The notes under the pieces were generated by a model. The model was not told the DNA's origin and did no database searches. It saw nothing but the letters and a program-made list of their open reading frames with translations. A DNA stretch of 64,000 nucleotides from CAIWHR01 sp963781285 (GTDB lineage: Bacteria > Pseudomonadota > Gammaproteobacteria > Burkholderiales > Casimicrobiaceae): contig CAWAFI010000018.1 of the NCBI GenBank assembly GCA_963781285.1, positions 186,001 to 250,000 of the forward strand. The letters run 5' to 3'. Made by a program: the position numbers and the translations under genes. Positions 8,147 through 15,593 of this stretch are shown in pieces (within the stretch, counting starts at the first letter, position 1; every line of letters starts with the position of its first letter).

Positions 8147-9076
8147 TCAGTGGCTGCCGGACGCGAGTGCGCCGGCCGACAGCAGCAGCCCGAACGCCAC
8201 TTCGAGCAACACCGTGCGGAACAGCAGCGCGTTCTGCGCCGGGCCCGGGGTGCTGCGCGCGAGCTCGCGCTGCAGCCGCATCGCCCACGGCAGCGCCGCC
8301 AGCGGCAGCGCGAACCAGGCGTTGCCTTCGACCCAGGCGAGCCCGACGGCGAACGCAAACGGCGCGAGGACGAGGAGCCCATAGAGCCGCCGCGCGGCGG
8401 TCGCGGAGAGCACTACGGTCAGCGTTCGCCGTCCGCTATTCCGATCGTGGTCGCGGTCGCGGTAGTTGTTGACGAGCAGCACGGCGGATGCGTGCATTCC
8501 GATCGCCGCCGCCGCGATCCACGCGCCGAGCCCGATCGTGCCGGCCTGCACGTAGTACGAGCCGCAGACGGCGACGAGCCCGAAGAAGACGAAGACCGTG
8601 ACCTCGCCCCAAGGCGTATAGGCGATCGGCCGCGGGCCGCCCATGTACGCGTACGCCGCGGCGGTCGACGCAATGCTGGTCGCGACGATGGGCCAGCCGC
8701 CGCGAATCATCAGGGGTAGCGCGACGACCTGCGCCACGACGATTGCAGCGATGATGGCGCGCTTGACCTCTGCCGTCCGGAGCCAGCCGTGGGCGGTGGC
8801 ACGCGGCAGGCCGACGTGCCCTCTGGTTTCGCCCCCACGCTCGGTGTAGCCGACGTCGTTCTGCAGGTTGGTGACGACTTGCATCATCACCGCGGCGGTG
8901 AGCGCGATCAACGCGATCCACGGATCGAAGACGCCCGCCAGCGACCACGCGAGGCACGTGGCAACGATGACCGGAACCGTGGCGATCCACAGCGTCCTGG
9001 GACGCAGCGCGACGCGCCACGCGTCCCAGGAGCCAGGGCGGATCGAAAAAGCGCCGACGCCGGGTTGCTGCAGCAT
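8147..9076 (-). CDS. UbiA/MenA-type prenyltransferase (309 aa)
   Basis: An integral membrane aromatic prenyltransferase resembling 1,4-dihydroxy-2-naphthoate polyprenyltransferase of menaquinone synthesis. The two Asp-rich prenyl-diphosphate/Mg sites are visible: NLQNDVGYTERG near residue 72 and VNNYRDRDHDRNSGRRT near residue 200. Eight or more hydrophobic stretches surround them. The start MLQQPGVG at 9076 is the only good in-frame ATG. No other men or ubi gene is in the window. It converges with the FadH-like gene, with about 19 bp between the stops. MenA is likely but not certain. Confidence 0.8.
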   Translation of the reverse strand: MLQQPGVGAFSIRPGSWDAWRVALRPRTLWIATVPVIVATCLAWSLAGVFDPWIALIALTAAVMMQVVTNLQNDVGYTERGGETRGHVGLPRATAHGWLRTAEVKRAIIAAIVVAQVVALPLMIRGGWPIVATSIASTAAAYAYMGGPRPIAYTPWGEVTVFVFFGLVAVCGSYYVQAGTIGLGAWIAAAAIGMHASAVLLVNNYRDRDHDRNSGRRTLTVVLSATAARRLYGLLVLAPFAFAVGLAWVEGNAWFALPLAALPWAMRLQRELARSTPGPAQNALLFRTVLLEVAFGLLLSAGALASGSH

Positions 9077-9171
9077 GGCAGGGCGATCGATGATGGGCGA
9101 CGACCGGAACTCTGGACTCGGGACTGTCGCGGGATTATAAGCGACGCCCTGCGCTGCGCCGTGTCGGGTAT

Positions 9172-10566
9172 CTACACGTCGTCGAAGCCGACCTCATGCA
9201 GGAATGCGCGCCGATCCTGCGTGCCAATCTGCCCTGCCACGATATGCACGAATTCCTGCTGCGTTTTCGCCTGCTGCGCCGCTTTCCTGGCGACGATCTT
9301 GGCGATCGGGCCGAGATAGACGGCGAGGCGTGCCGTCGTCTCGTCGACGAAGGACGGATCGAGGGGCTTGGTCGCCACGCGGGACGTGCCCGTCAGCCGC
9401 GAACGCTCGGCGCGCGGCATCGTGCCGCGGCTGCCGGTCGTGGCCATCACCGGTCGCGAGCCCGACATTCCCGGGTCCAGGATCGTCCGTTCCGCAGCAA
9501 AGCGCTGCCGCAGCTCCGCGTCGTCGATGCTGTTCGAGAGCAGCGAATAGAGCTCCGTAACGTCATGCGCTTGCGTCGCCGCCCGGCGCACCAGCATTTT
9601 CGCCACGGGGCCGACGACCCGGGCAAGTTGGCGCTCGATCGTGTTGAGCACCGTGTCGTCCCACACGGCAATCGAGGGTGGCTGCAATTCGACCTCCGCG
9701 AGATTGAGGACCGTTGCATCGGAGGCGGCGAGCGCTCGCGTGTCGCCGCTCACCACCGCGCGCATGGCGTCCTGGAACGCGCGCGCGTTCTGGAAGCGCG
9801 CTTCGGGCGCCTTGGCCAGCGCGGTCGCGAACAGCGCGTCGATTTCACGGGGCAACGCCAGACAGGAAATCTCCGTGGGCGGCTTCGGCTCGCGGTGGCA
9901 GATCTGGTAGGCGATCGATTCGATCGATCCGGAAAAGGGCTTTTCACCGGTCAAGAGCTCGTAGAACACCACGCCCGCGCTGAAGAGATCGGAGCGCTCG
10001 TCGTTCGGCTCGCCGCGACACTGCTCGGGTGACATGTACGAGGGCGTTCCCATCACCATGCCATTCATGGTCAGGTTGGACATGTCGATGCGGGCGATGC
10101 CGAAGTCGGCGATCTTGAGCGCGCCGTTGGTCGTGAGGATCAGGTTGGCGGGCTTGATGTCGCGATGCACGACGCCGCGCGCGTGCGCGTACTCCAGCGC
10201 GTGCAGCAGCTGGGTCATGATGGCCACGATCTGCGCGAAGTCGAAGCGCGCCTTGCGATTGAGGTACTCGCGCAGGCCCGTGCCTTCGACGTATTCCATC
10301 GCGATGTACGCGATGCTGTCCTCCTCGCCATACTCGTAGATGCCTACGATATTCGGGTGATGCAGCCGTCCGGCAGCTCTTGCCTCGTTCCTGAAGCGCG
10401 ACATGAATTGGACGGTAAAGTCGGGATCGACGACGTCCTTGCGGACCGTCTTGATCGCCACGACGCGCTCGATGTGCGGGTCGTGCGCCTTGTACACGAC
10501 GCCCATCGCGCCCTTGCCCAGAATCTCCAGGACCTGATACTTGCCGATTTGACTCACGTTGCTCAT
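9172..10566 (-). CDS. Hanks-type serine/threonine protein kinase with duplicated C-terminal domain (464 aa)
   Basis: A eukaryote-like Ser/Thr kinase. The catalytic set is complete: glycine loop GKGAMG (17-22), Lys39, HRDIKPANL (134-142), DFG (154-156) and GTPSYMSPEQ (173-182), so it should be active. No transmembrane segment is visible, so it looks soluble. The tail holds two related 45-residue units, about 313-358 (RQLARVVGPVAKMLVRRAA) and 412-459 (ARLAVYLGPIAKIVARKAA), joined by a linker rich in Ser, Thr and Arg. It is the last gene of a FecR-sensor-kinase run on the minus strand, 37 bp after the sensor. The plus-strand FHA-cyclase gene nearby is a candidate phosphothreonine reader. Confidence 0.92.
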   Translation of the reverse strand: MSNVSQIGKYQVLEILGKGAMGVVYKAHDPHIERVVAIKTVRKDVVDPDFTVQFMSRFRNEARAAGRLHHPNIVGIYEYGEEDSIAYIAMEYVEGTGLREYLNRKARFDFAQIVAIMTQLLHALEYAHARGVVHRDIKPANLILTTNGALKIADFGIARIDMSNLTMNGMVMGTPSYMSPEQCRGEPNDERSDLFSAGVVFYELLTGEKPFSGSIESIAYQICHREPKPPTEISCLALPREIDALFATALAKAPEARFQNARAFQDAMRAVVSGDTRALAASDATVLNLAEVELQPPSIAVWDDTVLNTIERQLARVVGPVAKMLVRRAATQAHDVTELYSLLSNSIDDAELRQRFAAERTILDPGMSGSRPVMATTGSRGTMPRAERSRLTGTSRVATKPLDPSFVDETTARLAVYLGPIAKIVARKAAQQAKTQQEFVHIVAGQIGTQDRRAFLHEVGFDDV

Positions 10567-10603
10567 GGTCGAAAAGAGCCAAGGAATGCCGCCGCTCCTC
10601 CCG

Positions 10604-11476
10604 CTACCCTTCGAGCATCTTCAGCGCCTGGACCAAACTGGTTCTCATTCGGCCCAGCGCTTCGGTGAGGGTGCCGATCTCGTCCTTGCTCTTCGTGTGG
10701 AAGTCACCGGCTTCCAGATTGCCGAGACTCACCTGGTCGGCAATGGCCGCGAGGCGCGTCACCCTGCGGATGACCATCGTGTGCAGCATCACGTTCAGCA
10801 GCACGAAGGTCGCAAGGAAGACGAGCGCCAGCGAAAGCATGAACGTGCGAAAGGTCTGGTTCGCACGCGCGATCGGAACTTCCATCGGTACCGAGACGAC
10901 CTGTGCACCGATGACTTCGTTCAGTTTCCAGCCGAAGCCGTTGGCCGTGCCGTAGAGGTCGAGCATGGTCTTGGGCGCGGCGTCGACGGTGCTGTGGCAA
11001 TCGAGGCATGCGGGACTCTTGACCTGGATCGGGCGCGCAAGATAGAGCGAGCGTCCCCTGGGCGTATCGCGCTCGCCGATGACTTCGGGGGTGTCCGGGG
11101 ATTGGCGAAAGATATTGACGACGTCCGCTTCCCAGTCGCTCGCCCGGTTGCGTGGGTTCGACGGATTGAGCGTCGCCTCCTTGTAAGCATATTCCGCGTG
11201 CTTCTTGCGCAGCTCGTTGAACTGCTCGGTTGCCGCATATGCCGGTACCGATTGCGGAAGAAACGCGTATTTGAGCTGCGTCTCGAGCAACGGCTTGACC
11301 TGGGTATTCGTGTAAGTGCGGGTCGACAACGCCGACTCCATCAGCAGCCGCGCGTTTTGCAGGATCTCCTCGCGCGCGTTGGCCTGCAGTACCTTGTACG
11401 AAACGAAACCGGCAATGGCGAGGCCGAGCGCGAAGAGACCGAACAGCACCAGATTGAACTTCCAGACCAGTTTCAT
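10604..11476 (-). CDS. Tll0287-like (DUF3365) haem-binding membrane sensor with HAMP domain (290 aa)
   Basis: A membrane sensor with an N-terminal anchor (about 9-28), a periplasmic Tll0287-like domain with one c-type haem motif CLDCH (157-161), a second membrane helix (about 211-231) and a cytoplasmic HAMP domain (about 232-285). Nothing follows the HAMP: there is no histidine kinase, cyclase or methyl-accepting module. The kinase gene starts 37 bp downstream, so the output may be passed to that soluble kinase. Redox or gas sensing through the haem is plausible from the family but not shown. A FecR-like gene lies immediately upstream. Confidence 0.88.
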   Translation of the reverse strand: MKLVWKFNLVLFGLFALGLAIAGFVSYKVLQANAREEILQNARLLMESALSTRTYTNTQVKPLLETQLKYAFLPQSVPAYAATEQFNELRKKHAEYAYKEATLNPSNPRNRASDWEADVVNIFRQSPDTPEVIGERDTPRGRSLYLARPIQVKSPACLDCHSTVDAAPKTMLDLYGTANGFGWKLNEVIGAQVVSVPMEVPIARANQTFRTFMLSLALVFLATFVLLNVMLHTMVIRRVTRLAAIADQVSLGNLEAGDFHTKSKDEIGTLTEALGRMRTSLVQALKMLEG

Positions 11477-11515
11477 AGGTGTCTCCTCGAGCCGGCGGCT
11501 CCCTAGCCGCAGCGG

Positions 11516-12382
11516 TCATTGCGTCAGCGCTTGATCCTTGGGCACGTACTTTTCCGGATGCAGCACCCGATCCCATTCCGGGTAGGCGCTGATGTGCGCG
11601 TTCACCGCGCTGCGGAACGCGGGATCCGACAACCGCCGCTGGAAACGCTTGATGAAGGCACTGCGGTACGGACCCACGAGCCAGGGCTCCGCCTCCGCGT
11701 AGCTGATCTCGCGCTCGACGGCCAGCGGCACGGTCTTCCCCTTGTACATCGAGACAAAGGCCGGCAGCGGGTCTTTCATGTGTCGCGGCATGGCGGCAAC
11801 AAAGGCAGGCGGCGGGCGGCGCTCGATGACAGAGGGACGATCCGAGGTATGCGCCCAGTATTCGCCGGCGCGAACGTCACGCGGGTTGGCCTCCTTGCCA
11901 TCGCGGCCGGATTCTGCCAGGCGCAGGGCCCCCGTCTCCACAAAGACCTCCGCTGTACCGGATTTGACCCACACGACCGCGATGGCGTCCAACGCCACCA
12001 AGGCTGCGAGCGGGGATCGAAGGCGCATGCCGGCATCCGGGGCCTTGGTCGCGATCTTTGCCCATCCGTCCGTCAACATGAATTCCACCGGTCCGGCCGG
12101 CTTGCTCCCGCGTAACGGCGTCGCAATGGCGTACAGCATGCCGGGCCCCACTACGTTCAGCGCGCCACCCGAACCCAGTTCCACCTGCACCTGCGCCTTT
12201 TCCGCCGCCTCGATGATGTCGGCGTCCGCGAGGCGCAGGCCTGGCGAAAGCTTGTACCACGTCGTGCCCCGCAGCACACGGAGCGTGCCTTCGGCGATCG
12301 TCACTGTCCCCACGTCCGTCGCGCAGGCGGCGGTTGCGGTCAGCGCCAGCCAGATTGCCAAACAAGCACGGTTCGGTTTCAT
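11516..12382 (-). CDS. FecR-like secreted domain protein (288 aa)
   Basis: The protein begins with a signal peptide (LAIWLALTATAACA, cleavage near residue 21), so it is periplasmic or lipid-anchored through that Cys. A FecR-type fold follows (VGTVTIAEGTLRVLRGTTWYKLSPG, then DADIIEAAEKAQVQVELGSGG), as in iron-dicitrate regulator FecR but without its cytoplasmic part. The C-terminal half (about 190-288) has no domain I know. It is first of three co-directional genes with the haem sensor and the kinase, which suggests a periplasmic co-sensor role. Confidence 0.75.
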   Translation of the reverse strand: MKPNRACLAIWLALTATAACATDVGTVTIAEGTLRVLRGTTWYKLSPGLRLADADIIEAAEKAQVQVELGSGGALNVVGPGMLYAIATPLRGSKPAGPVEFMLTDGWAKIATKAPDAGMRLRSPLAALVALDAIAVVWVKSGTAEVFVETGALRLAESGRDGKEANPRDVRAGEYWAHTSDRPSVIERRPPPAFVAAMPRHMKDPLPAFVSMYKGKTVPLAVEREISYAEAEPWLVGPYRSAFIKRFQRRLSDPAFRSAVNAHISAYPEWDRVLHPEKYVPKDQALTQ

Positions 12383-12507
12383 CGGAGGATCGAGCCAGGG
12401 CGCCCGAGCGGGGCCAACGGGGATACTAGGGCGCGCAGCCGGCGCGAGTCAACGCGAATAGTCGGGTGTGCAGGACAGGACGATTCGCGCCCCTTATACT
12501 TGATCAT

Positions 12508-13413
12508 ATGGCCAGCGATCCTTCAGGCGCCGCCATCAACCCCCGGGATATTGCGGTGCTGTTTGCCGACGTCAGCGGCAGCACCCGGCTCTATGAGCAA
12601 TTGGGCGATGCCGGGGCGCTGGCCACGATTGGCGAGTGCCTTGCCCTGGTCAAGGCCGCGTGCGAAAGCCACGACGGCCGGGTGGTCAGGACCATCGGCG
12701 ACGAAGCGATGGCCGTATTTCCCCGGGCGGACTACGCCGCTGAGGCGGCGCTGGGCATCCAGCGGCTTCTCGCGCAGCCGGCGATTGGCGGCCCCCGGCT
12801 CGCCATGCGGATCGGCTTTCACTTCGGGCCCGCCATCGAAGTCGACGGCGATTATTTCGGCGACTCCGTCAACATCGCGGCGCGGATGGTCGGGCTCGCG
12901 AAGGGCGGGCAGGTCATCCTATCGGCCGAAACCATGGCGGCCCTTTCGCCTTGGTTACGTGGACGCGTCCGCGAGCTGGACTCGCTGACTGTCAAGGGCA
13001 AGCTCAAGGACATGGCCATCTTCGAGCTGATGTGTCAGGAGGCGACCGAGGATCTGACGACCCTTTCCACGCGTGTCGCGGCGCTGCCGGCGCGCATTCT
13101 CCTCTACTACCGCACGCGCGAAATCGTTCTCGACGAAGCCAATTCGGCGCTGACGCTGGGGCGCGACGCGCAATGCGATCTCGTGATCGCCGACCACATG
13201 GCGTCGCGATTGCATGCGCGCATCGAACGGCGCCGCGACAAGTTCGTGCTGGTGGACCTAAGCACGAACGGGACGTACGTCACCGTGGAGGGTGAGCCGG
13301 AAATCCTGCTGCGGCACGAGGAGCTGATTCTGCGTGGGCGCGGCCGCATCAGTCTCGGGCACGCATGCCACACCGAGCCGGACGAGGTCCTCGAGTTCTC
13401 CTGCATCGATTGA
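12508..13413 (+). CDS. Class III adenylate/guanylate cyclase fused to an FHA domain (301 aa)
   Basis: The N-terminal cyclase homology domain (about 13-180) has the metal site FADVSGSTRL, IGDEAMAVF and GDYFGDSVNIAARM. A C-terminal FHA domain (about 205-295) shows LGRDAQCDLVIAD, SRLHARIERR and STNGTYV, the residues that read phosphothreonine. The protein therefore couples cNMP synthesis to phosphopeptide binding. The Ser/Thr kinase about 2 kb away on the opposite strand is an obvious partner to test. ATG 12508 is the first Met that fits the domain; its ribosome site is weak, and a TTG/GTG start upstream is possible. The phosphoribosyltransferase starts 3 bp after its stop. Confidence 0.9.
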   Translation: MASDPSGAAINPRDIAVLFADVSGSTRLYEQLGDAGALATIGECLALVKAACESHDGRVVRTIGDEAMAVFPRADYAAEAALGIQRLLAQPAIGGPRLAMRIGFHFGPAIEVDGDYFGDSVNIAARMVGLAKGGQVILSAETMAALSPWLRGRVRELDSLTVKGKLKDMAIFELMCQEATEDLTTLSTRVAALPARILLYYRTREIVLDEANSALTLGRDAQCDLVIADHMASRLHARIERRRDKFVLVDLSTNGTYVTVEGEPEILLRHEELILRGRGRISLGHACHTEPDEVLEFSCID

Positions 13414-13416
13414 GCG

Positions 13417-14064
13417 ATGTTCCGCGACCGCATCGATGCCGGATTGCAGCTGGCCCGCGCTCTCGAGCCGTGGCGGGGGAAGCGCCCGCTGGTGTTCGCG
13501 ATTCCCCGCGGCGCCGTGCCGATGGGAAAGGTGATTGCCGATGCGCTCGGCGGTGAACTCGACGTCGTCCTGACGCGCAAGCTCGGCGCGCCGGGCAATC
13601 CGGAATTCGCGATCGGCGCCGTCGACGAGACCGGCTGGAGCTACGTCGGCGACTATGCCGCGCAGGCCGGCGCGACGCGCGACTACATCGCGCAGCGGAT
13701 CGCCGACGAAATGGAGACGATGCGCCGCCGCCGCGCGCAATACACCCCGGTGCGTCCGCCGCTCGACCCGACGGGCAGGGTGGCGATCGTCGTCGACGAC
13801 GGGCTCGCGACCGGCGCCACGATGATCACCGCGTTGCACGCGCTGCGCGCGCGGAGCCCGCAACGACTGATCTGCGCGGTTCCGGTCGCTTCGTCCGAAG
13901 CCGTCGACAAGGTGCGCCCGTACGCGGACGAGGTGGTCTGCCTGCAGACACCCGTGTTCTTCCACGCGGTCGGCCAGTTTTACCGCGATTTCCGGCAGGT
14001 CGGCGACGACGAGGTGATCGCGCTGCTGCGCGCGGCCGGGGCCGGCAAGGCGGAACGGGCCTGA
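13417..14064 (+). CDS. Phosphoribosyltransferase family protein (215 aa)
   Basis: A type I PRTase fold protein. The PRPP loop VVDDGLATGATM (about residues 126-137) is intact, as is the early PRGAVPMGKVIA turn. Homologues often sit beside universal stress proteins and dienelactone-hydrolase-like proteins in beta- and gammaproteobacterial stress islands, which is the arrangement here. The base or substrate is unknown; it is not a clear match to any purine, pyrimidine or nicotinate PRTase. It starts 3 bp after the cyclase stop and converges with the hydrolase. Confidence 0.85.
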   Translation: MFRDRIDAGLQLARALEPWRGKRPLVFAIPRGAVPMGKVIADALGGELDVVLTRKLGAPGNPEFAIGAVDETGWSYVGDYAAQAGATRDYIAQRIADEMETMRRRRAQYTPVRPPLDPTGRVAIVVDDGLATGATMITALHALRARSPQRLICAVPVASSEAVDKVRPYADEVVCLQTPVFFHAVGQFYRDFRQVGDDEVIALLRAAGAGKAERA

Positions 14065-14073
14065 GAGTCCCGG

Positions 14074-14943
14074 TCAACGATGCGGCGTCGCCGCCGGCGC
14101 GAGCCAGCGCAGGAACCATTCCGCGGCGGTGGTCGCGACCGCTTCCAGCGTTCCCGGCTCCTCGAACAGGTGGGTTGCGCCCGGAACGATGGTCAACTCC
14201 TTTTCGCAATTCAGCCGCGCATACGCGGCGCGGTTCAAGTCGATGACGACGTGGTCGGCGCCGCCGACAATCAGCAGTGTCGGCGCGGTGACACGGGCGA
14301 GCGCGTCGGCGCCCGCCATATCGGGTCGCCCGCCCCGCGACACGACGGCGGCGATCGGCGAGCCGGGTTCCGCGGCCGCCGCCAGAGCCGCCGCGGCGCC
14401 GGTGCTGGCGCCGAAGCAACCCAGCGGCAGATGCGCGGTGGCGACATCCCGCGCCGCCCAGGCAATCGCCGCCAGCAGCCGACTGGTCAAGAGTCCGATA
14501 TCGAATCGCGTCGCGTAGGCCGTGTCCTCGCCGGCCGTCAACAGGTCGAACAGCAGCGTGCCGATGCCGATGTCATTGAGGACGCCCGCGACGTAGCGGT
14601 TGCGCGGCGAGTGCCGCGAGCTGCCGCTGCCATGCGCGAACAGCACGACGCCGCGTGGTTGCGCCGGCAGCGAGAGCGTGCCTTCGAGTTGCACCTGACC
14701 GGCCGGGATCGTGACCACCGTCTCGCGTACGGGCCGGGTTTCCCGCGGGTCGCTCCGTGGCCCCACGCTTGCGGCTGCCGCCGCTGCGCTGCCCCCGAGG
14801 GACGCCCGCGCGAGCAGGGCGAAGCCCAGGCCCGAAGGGCGCGTCTGCGAGCGCGGGTGGCGGCCGACCCCGCCATGCAACGCGTCAGGCACGACGTTGC
14901 GAAGGTCGCGGCGATTCGTTCTGGGGCGGCCGGCAGCGCTCAT
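14074..14943 (-). CDS. Alpha/beta hydrolase (dienelactone-hydrolase-like), N-terminus partly repeat-derived
   Basis: The hydrolase fold starts near residue 72-76 (VRETVVTIPAGQVQLEGTLSLPAQ). It contains an oxyanion turn FAHGSGSSRHSPRN, the nucleophile elbow CFGASTGAAAALAAAA (a G-x-S-x-G variant), an acid in IVGGADHVV and a late His in PGATHLFEEPG. The ATG at 14943 is 1 bp after the upstream BCAM0308-family stop, so coupling is likely. However, the first 70 or so residues match a dispersed DNA repeat also seen at 36.7 kb and lack hydrolase homology. GTG at 14718 is an alternative start. Substrate unknown. Confidence 0.8.
   Translation of the reverse strand: MSAAGRPRTNRRDLRNVVPDALHGGVGRHPRSQTRPSGLGFALLARASLGGSAAAAAASVGPRSDPRETRPVRETVVTIPAGQVQLEGTLSLPAQPRGVVLFAHGSGSSRHSPRNRYVAGVLNDIGIGTLLFDLLTAGEDTAYATRFDIGLLTSRLLAAIAWAARDVATAHLPLGCFGASTGAAAALAAAAEPGSPIAAVVSRGGRPDMAGADALARVTAPTLLIVGGADHVVIDLNRAAYARLNCEKELTIVPGATHLFEEPGTLEAVATTAAEWFLRWLAPAATPHR
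14841..14943 (-). repeat. Dispersed repeat copy A (starts ATGAGCGC-GCCGG)
   Basis: On the minus strand this segment starts ATGAGCGCTGCCGGCC. After 65 bases it reaches the 18-base core gcatggcggggtcggccg, which is identical in copy B at 36.7 kb, and then continues into ACCCGCGC. The two copies align along about 100 bases with scattered substitutions and few short gaps. In frame, copy A encodes the odd N-terminal segment of the hydrolase. Comparable short MSAAG(R/P)P-type frames recur in betaproteobacterial intergenic DNA in my recollection; their function is unknown. Confidence 0.6.
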
Positions 14944-14944
14944 G

Positions 14945-15463
14945 TCAGCGGCGCCAGCGTGCCCGCAGCGAGTACTCGTTCTTGGCGTAATCGAGATCGA
15001 GCCTGCCTCGATAAGCATGGCGGACTGCCTCGCCGATGCTCCGTGCAAGATGGATGTCGGTCGTCGTAACGCGCATTGTCCCGGTACCGGGCTCGATGGA
15101 CATGATCCGGTGCAGAGGGTGCTCGGCCTTCTCGCGGGCCTCTTCCTTGCGGGCGAGCCGCGTTAGCTCGTCGCGGTGCGCGTCCACGAATTCGCCTTCG
15201 AGCAGGACATCACCCGCGGGGAGCTTGTCGCGGATTCGGTGGCACGCCGGGCATAGCGCTTCGTGCGCGCCTTTCGGAGCGTCGCTCCAGGTCCAGTGGC
15301 CACGATGGTACACGGCGTGGCAGTCGGAACACACTGTCGGCTCGGAATACTTGCCCCGCGCTTCGTACGGATCGTGCGGCGCCTCGTCGAAGACTGCGGC
15401 GCCATGCCGCAAGACACCGCCAGGCGGCGTCAACGGCGCTGGTGTCGTCTTGTGTGCGGTCAT
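14945..15463 (-). CDS. BCAM0308-family zinc-ribbon-like protein (172 aa)
   Basis: Named after Burkholderia cenocepacia BCAM0308, a gene of the low-oxygen-activated (lxa) locus. The protein has two cysteine pairs in CSDCHAVYHRGHW and CPACHRIRD, a likely zinc ribbon, followed by a charged helix (LTRLARKEEAREKAEHPLHRI) and a beta-rich C-terminus. No enzyme function is known. ATG 15463 is chosen because GGAAAGG lies 6 bp upstream; the in-frame ATG at 15469 is too close to it. The hydrolase follows after 1 bp. The gene lies in a stress-gene run with nicotinate salvage, Usp and Lon-like genes. Confidence 0.85.
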   Translation of the reverse strand: MTAHKTTPAPLTPPGGVLRHGAAVFDEAPHDPYEARGKYSEPTVCSDCHAVYHRGHWTWSDAPKGAHEALCPACHRIRDKLPAGDVLLEGEFVDAHRDELTRLARKEEAREKAEHPLHRIMSIEPGTGTMRVTTTDIHLARSIGEAVRHAYRGRLDLDYAKNEYSLRARWRR

Positions 15464-15593
15464 GATCATCCTTTCCTTGACAATTGACTCCCCCTTTTGG
15501 TCAACCTAGACCTTTTTGCCGCGACGCACATTGACCGGCCTCAACGCCCGGCGCTGCATTTGGTTCGATCCGTCTGCGACAGAGTCCGCGTCG

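Noticed and set aside
15475..15500. Possible second FNR-like box near the BCAM0308-family start (TTGACAATTGACTC)
   Set aside because: Only the left half fits the consensus; the right half is GACTC rather than ATCAA.
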